Assembly (NCBI RefSeq): GCF_019970045.1
Contig: NZ_JAHXYI010000002.1
Span: 661,661 to 725,660 of the forward strand
Length of the DNA stretch: 64,000 nucleotides
Direction: 5' to 3'
Origin: Chryseobacterium sp. GVT01B
GTDB lineage: Bacteria; Bacteroidota; Bacteroidia; Flavobacteriales; Weeksellaceae
Under the pieces are notes generated by a model, which was not told where the DNA came from, ran no database searches, and was given only the letters and a program-made list of their open reading frames with translations. Position numbers and translations under genes: made by a program. Positions 43,279 to 53,700 of this stretch are shown here, in pieces (within the stretch, counting starts at the first letter, position 1; every line of letters starts with the position of its first letter).

Positions 43279-45507
43279 TTAATTATTTACTAAATTTTCA
43301 ATTACTTTCCAAATTCCTCCATTTTCAATTTTTAAAGTTTCAATATGTTCCTCAATATTTTCCTTTAGAACTGCGAAACATAACAAATGTGTTGGTCTTG
43401 AAAATCCGACATACATCATTTTTATAGCTTGAATTGAGTACGAATTATGTCTTTCTCTATGTATATTATGCTCCAATCCTTTAAGAATATCAATAATCTT
43501 TTTCTTTTCTGTCTCATAATTGTGAAAATATGATTCTACATACATTGTCGCACAATGGGTTTGGCCTTTAACAGCATGAACAGAAGATAGATTTATTGGA
43601 TATTCATTGGTTTCAGTTTGTTGTCTTTCATTGGTTTCTTCGAATTCAAAAAGAAAATCTTTATAAATAAATTCCCGAGAATATAAAATAGACGAAGGAG
43701 TATAATTTTGCTCATTTTTCCAATTTAATCCAATGAATGCAACGCCTTCAATGTAATCTCGAATCTCAGTATATATTTCATCATAATTTTTTTTAGAAAC
43801 CAGTTCGAAACACCATTTAAAAAGCTTTTGATTAAAAGTATCATAAAACTCTTCCCCTTGATTTCTAACAAATTTTATAAGTTCTCTTTTAGTATAAGAT
43901 TTATCATTTACATTTTTAATGTTTTCTAAATCTAAAATTTTAATTAAAGCATTTAAGATTGACTTTCTAATTGCTTCTAAAGTCTGTTTTTCTTTATCAA
44001 ATAGAAATAAATGTTTCCTTAAACAATCAAAATCCTCTTTTTTTTGTTTTGATTCTTTAGAAAAATTAGGAAATAATTTCTTTAAAGATAAAACATCATT
44101 ATTTTCTTTTTCGGTCGTCCACGAAATAATATGGAATCCTTTTTCCAAATTTTTCAAATTTGAATGCAAATTATTTTCCTCAATAATTTCTTTGAATTTA
44201 GTTTTCAACGTTTCACCATCTGTGTCACGATTAATTAAAATAAGGTGGGGTGGAATTTCTGAATGACTAAACTGGCCGATTACGCTATAATTTGTTGGTC
44301 TTTCAAGAACAAGTTTATCTACAATACTCGATATTTTAGGACTTAATCTCTTTGAATTTTGAATACTTAAATCAATGTAATTTTCCGGGTTAGTTTCTTG
44401 GCGAGTTCTCCAATCACAATTTTCTCTTATCCTATTTCCAGAATTATATATTGATTGGTTTTTATCTCCAATTCTCTGAATGATTGTTTGAGATACATCA
44501 TTAATAAATATCTCATCAATTATTTTTATCTGAAAATCCTCTAAATCTTGCATCTCATCAATAAAGACAAATTTGAATCTTTTCTGGAGAATATTTTTTA
44601 TTTCAGAATGTTTTTCTATAAAAGCACCTGCTAAGTCAAAAGAGTCATAAAATAAAAATGAGCCATTATTTTTTAACTCATCATATATATCTTTAAGCTC
44701 CTTACCAGCGTCTGTTGTGAATTTCAACTTATGAGAAAATCTGTTTGACGTAAAACATAAACTTTCCTCTTCATATTTTATACTTTTAATTACATCTATA
44801 AAATTTTCATCTTTTTCAGCTTCTTTTTTTAATGAAGAATTGAAATCGAACAGTACTTTTTTTTCAGAATAAGAAAGATCACAATTTTTAATTAAATTAT
44901 AATTGAAAATAAATTCATTTTTTTTATTGATTATTTTAATAGCTTTAATTCTACTTATAAAATCTTGGATATCTCCCCCTAGTTTATCTGATAAATAAGT
45001 TGTCTCCAACTTATTGAATTTTGATTTTATAATATTTAGTATGTACCAATAAGCTTTTCCTTTTTTTGACTTCAGTCTATTTAAAATAATATTGAAGATT
45101 AAATCATCATCATTCTTCTTAATATAAGTTCCATATTTTTCGAAACAAGCTTGGTTAGCTAAAAATCTATTTATAAAGCTTTGAACTGTCCCAATAAAGT
45201 TTGGATATTCGAAAAGCTTAGGACAATAACTTTTTAATTTTTTTTTGATTTCTTCTATTGCATGATTAGTATGTGATAAAACTAGTACACCTGAACCATC
45301 TTCAAATGGCATATTTTGGGCAATACAATAAAGCTTTGCTAATAATGCAGTCGTTTTCCCACTTCCTGGAACAGCAAGTAAATCACAAGTTTCCAAGTTT
45401 CTAATAAAATCTTTTCTTTCATTTCTTTCATCATCAAAATTTTCTCCATTTAAAAGAATTGCTTCGGCTTGTTCTATATATCTATCTATTTCCATATTCA
45501 CAAACAT
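43279..45507 (-). CDS. gajB: UvrD/PcrA-type helicase, GajB-like
   Basis: This 742-residue SF1A helicase has Walker A VPGSGKT (46-52), a Q-motif-like start, motif II FIDEMQD (near 315-321), motif III-like IQRIGDKNQSIYN, motif V SSVHAVKGQTH and motif VI MMYVGFSRPTHLL. It overlaps the ATPase-TOPRIM gene by 26 nt (or 14 nt if M5 is the start), so translation is coupled. This is the arrangement of Gabija (GajA then GajB). It is about 250 residues longer than the better-known GajB proteins because of an insertion in the 1B/2B regions. In Gabija, GajB is thought to sense DNA ends and activate GajA. Confidence 0.8.
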   Translation of the reverse strand: MFVNMEIDRYIEQAEAILLNGENFDDERNERKDFIRNLETCDLLAVPGSGKTTALLAKLYCIAQNMPFEDGSGVLVLSHTNHAIEEIKKKLKSYCPKLFEYPNFIGTVQSFINRFLANQACFEKYGTYIKKNDDDLIFNIILNRLKSKKGKAYWYILNIIKSKFNKLETTYLSDKLGGDIQDFISRIKAIKIINKKNEFIFNYNLIKNCDLSYSEKKVLFDFNSSLKKEAEKDENFIDVIKSIKYEEESLCFTSNRFSHKLKFTTDAGKELKDIYDELKNNGSFLFYDSFDLAGAFIEKHSEIKNILQKRFKFVFIDEMQDLEDFQIKIIDEIFINDVSQTIIQRIGDKNQSIYNSGNRIRENCDWRTRQETNPENYIDLSIQNSKRLSPKISSIVDKLVLERPTNYSVIGQFSHSEIPPHLILINRDTDGETLKTKFKEIIEENNLHSNLKNLEKGFHIISWTTEKENNDVLSLKKLFPNFSKESKQKKEDFDCLRKHLFLFDKEKQTLEAIRKSILNALIKILDLENIKNVNDKSYTKRELIKFVRNQGEEFYDTFNQKLFKWCFELVSKKNYDEIYTEIRDYIEGVAFIGLNWKNEQNYTPSSILYSREFIYKDFLFEFEETNERQQTETNEYPINLSSVHAVKGQTHCATMYVESYFHNYETEKKKIIDILKGLEHNIHRERHNSYSIQAIKMMYVGFSRPTHLLCFAVLKENIEEHIETLKIENGGIWKVIENLVNN

Positions 45508-47365
45508 GTTTTATCGCATCTTTAATATAGAATATTGTGTCCTCATCTGCAATTTCTAATAATTCTTTTTTCTTTATCTCATTAGAAAGTAAATATGCGA
45601 GTTCTGTTTTATGGATACTTTTACTTAACAATAGTTTAGCAAGCGATATCTCATATTCTTCATCAGAATCACAAGCTGAAAATGTATCGGAATGAATTTT
45701 TTTAACTACTTCTTTAAAATTCTCAGTAATTGCATTTGATTTTAATAAACACCATTCCAAAGTCCATTGATTTGAAACAAAAACTTTAATTTCGTTATTA
45801 TTATCTATTAATGTAGATGATTTTGCGTTTCTTTTTTGTTCGTAATCTGTTATTGTTTGCTTTATAAAGTCATATTCATAGCCACTTCTTTGTTTAATAT
45901 AATTTCCTTCTCCATCCTTTTTTATTTCTCGCACATATTCTTGCTCATCTAAATCAGTGATAATAGAAATAGGAATTTTCATATTCTTATTGTCAATACG
46001 TAAAAATATTTTTGCAAAATGAAGAAACGCTGTTGAAGCAACATTAATAATTGAGATCTCACTTTTTGTCAAATCGTAACCAATTTTTTTTGCAATTTCA
46101 GATAATAAAATTTCCTCAGACCATCCTTCAACTAAGATAATTCCTTTTGCAAAAAATAGACTTGATTTGGTTACATCTAAAAATCTTTCGAGATATTCGT
46201 AACTATTTTTAAATTTACCCGTCTTTATTTCATCTCCAAGTATAGTGAAATCTTGTCCCATCGGAAATACGTCATTATTTTTACAAATTATCAAGGATTT
46301 TAAATGGACTTTAGAAGCAATATTTGGACTGTGTGTTGTAAGAATAAACTGTGTTTTATTTTCTTCACTTTCTTTTTTTAGTTTCTCAATGATTTTCATT
46401 TGAGCTTGGGGATGAAGATGCGCTTCCAATTCTTCAACAATGCACAACTTTAGTCCATTCCAATTTCTTCGCAAATGAAGTAATTCAGTAGCCATAAAAA
46501 TTCTATTTAATGTCCCCAATCCTAAATAATTTTTACCTTCGATTCCAAGAGAAATTCTTTCAAGTATTTGTTTTATGTCTGTTCCTGACACATCAAATTT
46601 TGAAGAGTAATCTTTTTCAATGAATTCTTTTAAAAATTCGTCAATAATATCTTTAATTTGACTTTTGCTACTGATATCGCCATCATTGTCTTTAAAGTAG
46701 TCCTCTACACTTTTATTAGCAACTTTAAATGTTTGAACTAAAGGATGTTCATCCTTTACATTTTTAAATAATTTATGGTCACTTAGGATTTTTGTCAACC
46801 TAGAATTCTTTTTTGCTAACAACTCATTTTCAGCATCTCTTAACGGTTTCAAATATGTACATTTTAAATACTCTCTAGCTTCTGCATTCAAGATGTGACC
46901 AATCCCATCCATTCCCGCTCGTATGTCTGAAGGAATTATATTATTGTTTTTCCTTTCTACATCATATATTAAAATAAGTTTTGGTCTTTTGACAGTTTGT
47001 TCAGTAACATTTCCATCCTCACCGGCTATTTTTATTGTTTCATCTTCCCAACCAAGCCACTCAATAAAATTTCTTGCCTCATCATCCGTGATTCCTTTGA
47101 AATGTATTTCAATTCTCAAACGTTGAGAGATCTTATTTTCAGAATTGATGTGAAAATCTTTGTCTTCTGCTCTTATCCATTCATAAGCGTGAGCTTTAAG
47201 AACAACTTTTATTGCGTCAATAATGGCACTTTTACCAGAATCATTCTCTCCGATTAGTAAATTCAGCCCTTGATTAAAAGAAAGGTTTAAATGAGGTTTA
47301 TCCAATTCAAAATTTTCAGAACCATATTTTCTGAAATTCCATAGTCTGAGTTTAGATATATACAT
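45482..47365 (-). CDS. gajA: OLD-family ATPase-TOPRIM nuclease, GajA-like
   Basis: The 627-residue protein has an ABC-type ATPase with Walker A GENDSGKS (39-46), Walker B CIVEELEAHLHP (308-319) and H-loop TTHS (H345). A TOPRIM domain follows, with the catalytic Glu in LVEGWSEE (E413) and the acidic pair in ITDLDEQ (D471, D473). This is the plan of OLD/GajA endonucleases. GajA cuts phage DNA when nucleotide levels fall and works with a UvrD helicase, which is the overlapping next gene. The start at MYISKLRLWNFR is typical for AAA_15/OLD proteins. Confidence 0.85.
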   Translation of the reverse strand: MYISKLRLWNFRKYGSENFELDKPHLNLSFNQGLNLLIGENDSGKSAIIDAIKVVLKAHAYEWIRAEDKDFHINSENKISQRLRIEIHFKGITDDEARNFIEWLGWEDETIKIAGEDGNVTEQTVKRPKLILIYDVERKNNNIIPSDIRAGMDGIGHILNAEAREYLKCTYLKPLRDAENELLAKKNSRLTKILSDHKLFKNVKDEHPLVQTFKVANKSVEDYFKDNDGDISSKSQIKDIIDEFLKEFIEKDYSSKFDVSGTDIKQILERISLGIEGKNYLGLGTLNRIFMATELLHLRRNWNGLKLCIVEELEAHLHPQAQMKIIEKLKKESEENKTQFILTTHSPNIASKVHLKSLIICKNNDVFPMGQDFTILGDEIKTGKFKNSYEYLERFLDVTKSSLFFAKGIILVEGWSEEILLSEIAKKIGYDLTKSEISIINVASTAFLHFAKIFLRIDNKNMKIPISIITDLDEQEYVREIKKDGEGNYIKQRSGYEYDFIKQTITDYEQKRNAKSSTLIDNNNEIKVFVSNQWTLEWCLLKSNAITENFKEVVKKIHSDTFSACDSDEEYEISLAKLLLSKSIHKTELAYLLSNEIKKKELLEIADEDTIFYIKDAIKHVCEYGNR

Positions 47366-47475
47366 GGTTTAGTTTTATTGTGAATTTAAAAAAAATAATT
47401 CATGTCAATAGAAGGATTACTAAAAAGCTAAACATGTTGTTAAATTTTCAACATTAAAGCTATCTCAAAACTCCA

Positions 47476-48300
47476 TTAATCCATTAAGTTATTGAAACGA
47501 TCTAAATCTTCCTGATCCAGCCAATGCTTATCTGTAATTGTAACCGCTCTTTTTGATCCATCCATATAAATAATATTTACCGATACTAATTTCAATGTTT
47601 GGACAATATCAGTAAGCCATACACTATCAAAAGACCATGACCCTGAAGCTAAACTTTCAATAGGACCTATTCCTTTTCTGCTCATGTTAATTCCGACTCT
47701 GTCTTTTACAGCATTTTTACCATAAAAATTGAAAGTAACATATTTAATTGTTTTTTTGCTGAAGTTTAATATTTTAAACTCCGCCCCTGTAAAGGAATAG
47801 CCCTCTGTAGGAAATGCTGAAATGATGGCAATCCCGTTTTTCTCTTTACTGAAAATCCTGTCGTAAACCTCGTTTTTCAGTTTGTGCATATAAACCTCCG
47901 AGTATCTTTTTGACCAAGAGTCAAGACTATCTTTTTCAACAGCAGTAAGACTATTGATTTTAGCTTTTACATCGGCTAATTGTTTTTGTTCGCCCTTCAT
48001 TACATAAAAAACATTTTCATTTTCCGAATTATCTTCCATGTAGTACTTCTTCCCATCAAAATAGAAACCTATCATATCTTTTGTACCTGAATACCCTTTA
48101 CACTCAGCAATATCTGTTACAAAAAGCATATCCTGGGGCTGATATTTTTTATCATAATCTCCTGTTCGATAACAAGATGTACTAAATGAAGAATAAATGA
48201 GGGAGCTTTTACTACGTAAGACCGTGATAGAATCTTTACTAAGCTGACAGGAACAAAGATGTGCAAAAAAGATTACACTCAGAAACAATAGTTTTTTCAT
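47476..48300 (-). CDS. Lipoprotein of unknown function
   Basis: The start is placed at 48300 (MKKLLFLSVIFFAHLCSC), which gives a lipoprotein signal with Cys 18 as the modified residue. The ORF extends to 48414 but that part lacks coding character. The 274-residue product has no domain I recognise. The middle (ENVFYVMKGEQKQLADVKAKIN) is helical and the C-terminal half beta-rich, with FTGAEFKILNFSKKTIKYVTFNFYG like an Ig-type strand pair. It lies between the defence genes and the DUF3945 gene. Confidence 0.65.
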   Translation of the reverse strand: MKKLLFLSVIFFAHLCSCQLSKDSITVLRSKSSLIYSSFSTSCYRTGDYDKKYQPQDMLFVTDIAECKGYSGTKDMIGFYFDGKKYYMEDNSENENVFYVMKGEQKQLADVKAKINSLTAVEKDSLDSWSKRYSEVYMHKLKNEVYDRIFSKEKNGIAIISAFPTEGYSFTGAEFKILNFSKKTIKYVTFNFYGKNAVKDRVGINMSRKGIGPIESLASGSWSFDSVWLTDIVQTLKLVSVNIIYMDGSKRAVTITDKHWLDQEDLDRFNNLMD

Positions 48301-48443
48301 GATTAAAGTTTCCCCAAATATAAGAAAAAAACGACATGAGATTTTACGGGTATCCTCAACTCTCATACAGATAGGCATATTATAACTTCCCATAAATCCA
48401 GCAAAAAATACCACATTTTAAATATTGTATCTTTAATCTTCCT

Positions 48444-49736
48444 TTAGATTCCTCTTCCTCTTTTCTTCCTTATCCCCTGCTCCTCTTTCTTCTCCCCCTT
48501 CCACACATTCTTAAACGAAAACTCAAACTTTCCTATTCCCTTATCAAACCTCAAATACCCCTGATACCCCTTCCCCTTCCTATCCACCAGCCCATCCACA
48601 TACGCCACCTCTCCAGCCTTTAACTTCTCCACCTGCCATTTCTTAAGCTTCTTCCCTCTGAACACCTCCGGAACCTGCCTGAAATCTTCCAATCCCATCC
48701 TCTTTACATTCTTACCGAGCAAAAACTCCACATATCTTTTATCCGCATTATATTGAACTGCTGCATTAAACAGGGTCCCCCGAGCTGACAACATATTTTC
48801 AATATACAGCGGTTTTCCTTCCCTTAAGATCCTTCTCTGCTCCTGATCCAAAGTCACTCCTTTGATCACCAGTGGAATTCTCACCCACTCAGCCCTCACC
48901 TTCACCAGCTCATTGGTCAGCCTGTCCCTGCCGATAAGAGAAGACACTGCCTCCCCTGTAATTCCATGAACCAGATCCACCATCCTTCCCATATTCCCAC
49001 TTACGATCAGATTCCTTTTATCCTCTTCTGAAAATACATGCCCAAAGAAAGGCTTAGAAAAATCAGGCATTCTTCTTACCGGATGAAACCTGAGTTCCAC
49101 TTCTCCCAAATCATTAGCCTGAAGAGAAAGCCTCACTTCAATCGTACCTGATACTGTCCGCAGTTCAATATGTACCGGAACAAGCATCGGGGTTTTATAT
49201 CCTTTAAGCATCGGTTCCAAAGCCCCTAGCTCCTCCAATCTTTCCTTATTCCACCCCAGCTTCTCCATCATCTTCCAATCTACCTGCTCAGCCTTAAATA
49301 AATAACTATTTCCAGCATTCTCTTCCTTACCTGCTGCCTTCCCCTCTCCAGCTTTTCTATACGCCTCCACCACATCAATGGAGATCTCATACTTCTTTAA
49401 TTCCTGTCTCACATCATTCGGAGCCTCATCCATATACTTCTGTAAGTTTAAAGCCGTCTTCTTTGCTTCATACTCCGTTACCTTAAAAAACGAAAACTCC
49501 GAAGGCTCCTTCAGCTGGTGATAAAACGTGGAATAAAACTCAGTAAAAGAATTCTCATTACGCTCAATACTGAGCATTTCATTAGGATTCAGCTCCTCAG
49601 GACTAGCCCTATTTACTTCCCCATTATCACTCAACCCCTTAACAATTCCTACTGTACCCGTTTCATGATGGAGCACCAGTAAGGTATCACCTGTTTTCCT
49701 AACCGTAACCCATTCATCATTTTTATTGTTATCCAT
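48444..49736 (-). CDS. DUF4099/DUF3945 protein, intact copy
   Basis: The 430-residue soluble protein has an N-terminal part (1-110) opening MDNNKNDEWVTVRKTGDTLL, a DUF4099 middle (about 140-270: VDWKMMEKLGWNKERLEELG, TPMLVPVHIELRTVSGTIEV) and a DUF3945-like C-terminus (about 270-420: PLVIKGVTLDQEQRRILREG, LYIENMLSARGTLFNAAVQYN, FRGKKLKKWQVEKLKAGE). Such proteins are common on Bacteroidetes mobile elements. Here the copy lies just downstream of an Rhs toxin-immunity module, and two decayed copies are at 59467 and 60861. The function is unknown. Confidence 0.75.
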   Translation of the reverse strand: MDNNKNDEWVTVRKTGDTLLVLHHETGTVGIVKGLSDNGEVNRASPEELNPNEMLSIERNENSFTEFYSTFYHQLKEPSEFSFFKVTEYEAKKTALNLQKYMDEAPNDVRQELKKYEISIDVVEAYRKAGEGKAAGKEENAGNSYLFKAEQVDWKMMEKLGWNKERLEELGALEPMLKGYKTPMLVPVHIELRTVSGTIEVRLSLQANDLGEVELRFHPVRRMPDFSKPFFGHVFSEEDKRNLIVSGNMGRMVDLVHGITGEAVSSLIGRDRLTNELVKVRAEWVRIPLVIKGVTLDQEQRRILREGKPLYIENMLSARGTLFNAAVQYNADKRYVEFLLGKNVKRMGLEDFRQVPEVFRGKKLKKWQVEKLKAGEVAYVDGLVDRKGKGYQGYLRFDKGIGKFEFSFKNVWKGEKKEEQGIRKKRGRGI

Positions 49737-49862
49737 GACCTAAATTATTGTGTACCGCGTAAGATATAAAATCGGACAGGTTTGTTACTATAATGGCAGA
49801 GAAAGGTCATAGTTGACATTAAGATCGGCAGGGAAAATAAAAAGATTACTTGAAAGAATAAA

Positions 49863-49886
49863 AAAATCCCGCTTCTGCGGGATTTT
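49863..49886. terminator. Bidirectional intrinsic terminator
   Basis: AAAATCCCGC (49863-49872) pairs with 49877-49886 around TTCT, with A and T runs on both sides. It ends the T9SS-Rhs-immunity operon on the minus strand. Confidence 0.75.
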
Positions 49887-49962
49887 CTTATATCAATTCA
49901 AACTCAAAAACTTTCCGAGAAAGAAAAGAATTTTATAAATATGAAAAGTTAACTTTATTTTA

Positions 49963-50709
49963 CTATTTCATATCAGGTGGAATATCTAACCTTTCCACAT
50001 ACTGAATGGAAGGAATATCTAAATGATCTATTTTATTGGCTCTATTAATATTTTCCAATAATAACTTATTTATCCAAGCCAGAAGCAAAGAATATTCTAG
50101 ATTATTTTGGGCATTGTTTTCACGGGTAAAAACTTCATTTCTCCTTCTATCATCTTCCAAAACAATTACATTATTCAACTTAGCATCTGGAGATACTTTG
50201 TTATTTTTCCTATCTTCTAAAGAAATTTTGTAAAGCAGCTGTCCCAAAATTTTACTTGTGTGCCTATCTATTTTAAATTCATAACTTCCTTTTAGATCAT
50301 AGGGATAATAAATATTTGACTTTAAAACTCCTGATTGACCTATCTGAACATCATATTCAAACAGATTATTATTGCTAAAATTTGTTTCTCCGAGTACATT
50401 AGAAACGTAAATATTATTATAATTCTCTTGCTCAGAAACAAATTTGTATGGCCTGAATTCTTTTAATTGATCTGCAAATATTACATTACTTTTGTTTCCC
50501 TCAGTTTTGGATATAAGCTCCATAGCTGAGGGTGTGCTATATGCTATCGTTGAAGGAGCTTCAATGAGAAATGAATACTGACCGTCATTCTTCAAAAATA
50601 GTACTTCCGTATTCTCCTTTTTCTCCTTGCACTGTACAACAGTACTCACTAAGGCTAAATTAATACCTAAAGCCGTCAATGCTTTTATCAATGGAATCTT
50701 TTGTAACAT
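49963..50709 (-). CDS. Putative immunity lipoprotein of the Rhs toxin
   Basis: The 248-residue product has a signal with Cys 27 (STVVQC) followed by KEKKEN, so it is probably a lipoprotein. It starts inside the last 50 nt of the Rhs gene. Such a toxin-immunity overlap in a different frame is usual for polymorphic toxins. The body is beta-rich (YSFLIEAPSTIAY, NIYVSNVLGETNFSNNN, SYEFKIDRHTSKILG), and no family is recognised. The role as immunity protein is inferred from position and size only. Confidence 0.6.
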   Translation of the reverse strand: MLQKIPLIKALTALGINLALVSTVVQCKEKKENTEVLFLKNDGQYSFLIEAPSTIAYSTPSAMELISKTEGNKSNVIFADQLKEFRPYKFVSEQENYNNIYVSNVLGETNFSNNNLFEYDVQIGQSGVLKSNIYYPYDLKGSYEFKIDRHTSKILGQLLYKISLEDRKNNKVSPDAKLNNVIVLEDDRRRNEVFTRENNAQNNLEYSLLLAWINKLLLENINRANKIDHLDIPSIQYVERLDIPPDMK

Positions 50710-53700
50710 TTTGTTTTACAGATTTATAATATTGTTGTAAAATCGGTGATATATATTGAGTCCTTGCAGTATGATTTTGCTTTTCCTGATAGTGATCATA
50801 ATATCTAACGCTCTGATATTTTTCATTTCCTGGCTTCTTTAAAAAATTAATAAGTCTATTATCATATCCGCTGCTTTGATTAAATTTTTTATCATCAGCG
50901 AAATCCTTTGCCTCGGGAAATGCATGTATAAAAGTTTCATGAGCGAATGTTTCAATCTGATTAGCCATTCTGTTCGGAGTATTGTTATTCTCTACACTTA
51001 CGGTAAAATTAGTTCTCCCATTTTTGTTTTCGACAGTTGTTTCACCAGATGCTCCTTGTGAAGCTGAGGTTTTTGATATATTATTATCAAATGTCAGATC
51101 CATTCCCTTCTTATGGAATTCTCCGCTTTCCTTATACTTTACCCCTGCAATTACCTGATCTTTTTCTGCAAATTTTGATATCACAGCCTGACCTTCTTTA
51201 GATTTCGCAAAAAATTCAAATGCTTTTATCTGTTGCTGATTTCCTTTCTTATAAATCTCTGATGGATCAACATGGGCTGGACTCCTGCCATCAGGATCCG
51301 TAAACATTACCGGATTATTAAAAGCATAATTGTAAGGACTATATCTGGTCATTTTCTCTGCCAATGGATCAATTACCCCCCATCTGCCCAAATCACTCAT
51401 ATACATTCTCGCTCCGAAATCATGCCAGCCTGTTTCCTGCATTTCTTTTCCTCCAAACTTATAGTTATAATAACTTCCAAAGTTTGAGTAATTCGATCCT
51501 CCGATATGGTTTAACCCAAATGGATAATAATTATTGACATCCATTGTCTGAACTACCCCTGCATTGTTCTTACCAAAACTTACCCTTACATTTCCTAAAT
51601 GATCTTTATATTGATAAATATAACGGTTTTCTGCGAAACTGTAAAACCCTTCTGGGGTACTTACAAAATCCAGTTTCCATGCCGCAAGAGGAGGAAGAAC
51701 AGGTTTAAATGTTGAATAAGCCTGCGATTCATAGGCCGATTCCGTCTTGCATGTGATGCAGATCCCTCCATCATCTTCATATGAATACTGAAACCCATCC
51801 AGATAATCCGTCATTCGTATTGTTGGAAGCCCCATATGAGCCTGCTGACTGTATGTTTTACGAAGTTTCACTCCATCAGCACGGTATAAATGATTTATAC
51901 TTGTTGTGCTTATATTCCCAACAGGATTAGTAAACTGCATACTAATTGAAACAGGCAGATTGATATGATTATAAACTATGGACTGGATTCCTTTATCCTT
52001 CATATCAGTCATATTTCCATTAAGGTCATAGCCAATAATATTGTTCCCACCTTCATATCCTGAGTTGTTAGGTGAATTTTCTATTACCTGATTCAGACGG
52101 TTTCCTATATACTTATATTCAAGATCATCCACCTGTGTGGCTGTAGTTCCTGATACAGGATAAGCATTCCTTTTCAGGGTCATAATATTTCCATTTAAAT
52201 CATAGCTCAGATTTTCATTGAAATTATTATTATAGGGATTGGTAGCGCCGGGTTCTGTATAGATAGCATCTTTCAACCGGTTAAGAGGGTCATAAGTATA
52301 AGAATATCTTTTCAAGGCACCCTCCGAAGCATTTCTCCAATCTACCTCTGCGATATTTCCATTATACTTTCCTGATGCTAAATTCGTATATACAGGAGTG
52401 TTATATTTAATTTCATACCCAAAGAGCTTTCCATTTAAAACAGCCGGATCATTGATCTTAGTCAGCCAGCCTCTTATATTGTATTGGTAATCTATAGACT
52501 GTAATGGACTGGCAAGATCTGTTCCTCCTACTTTCTTATTGGTAATCTGAGAAATCTCGTTATAAGTATTTTGTGCCAGAATCTCTGTTGGGTTGCTGTC
52601 TACCTGGTGCTTATGTACCAACAGTCTGTTCTGGTTGTCATAATCAAACGTTTCTGTAATGACTCTTTCAGTATCACTATCCAGACGCTTATGTTTTGTT
52701 ATAGTCTGCTTTGTTATCCCTGCAAAATCAAGTTTGGATTCTGTTTTAGTATATCCTCCTAAATGATTGATGGAATAAGTTCCTATCACTCTTCCTTTCT
52801 TATCATAATAGGTATAATCCTTTGACCAATTATCGTCATCAATATTCTTTACTAAAGTAAGGACAGGAAGGCTTTTGGTACTTAAACCTTCGGATGTAGG
52901 AGTAGCATTTAATGTGGGTTCTCCTAAAATATCCGTTGGAAAAGCAGGATTAAAAGTATATCCTGCAGGATAGGAATCATAATAATTAACACTTAAGACC
53001 TGTGCCAGACTTCCCGGAAGGGCTCTGTTAGTATAATAAATAGGCATTCCGCTTACGGTAAACGAGCCGGCACTTCTTATCTCAAAGGTATAAGCAGCTC
53101 CTGTAATAGTAGTTTGCAAAGACTGTCTTGTACTATTATTATTAGTAATAGCTGTAAACACCACTCTACCGAACTGGTCATACTTGGTTACCAACCACTT
53201 ACCCTGATCTTTAAGATTTGTATCTTGGCTCATCACCAATTGATCGGCCTTATTATAAATCAGATATTCCCAGCCTTTTCCGGGAAGCTTCTTTTCTACT
53301 AACCTGTTCTTCTTATCATATTTGTACTGATAGCACAAATTGTCAAGAGTTACATCAGGGAAGAAGCCCGTTGTCAGACTTTTAACTGCATCTGAGGCAA
53401 GAGGAGGAATAACATAGGTAAGATTGCCATAAATATCATAAACATAATAGGTATCAGCTTTCTTCCCATCTACATATTTTCTTCGTAAAACAGTTCTATC
53501 TTCATTATTAATAAATTCCTCTGAAGTGTTGTTGTTTCCGTTTGCAGAGGTCCAATCCTCATTTTTGATTACTTTTTTTATTAAGCTACCTGTCCCATAA
53601 GTGGAACTGAAAGATAATTTAGGATTATAAATATCCTGAGCAACTGCCAGATCAACATTATATTTTTTTACTTCGTCAGAAACTGTATTTACATCATCAG

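Noticed and set aside
50928..50950. Classical HExxH zinc motif in the Rhs tip
   Set aside because: The sequence is HETFIH, with three residues between Glu and His, so a classical zincin cannot be claimed.
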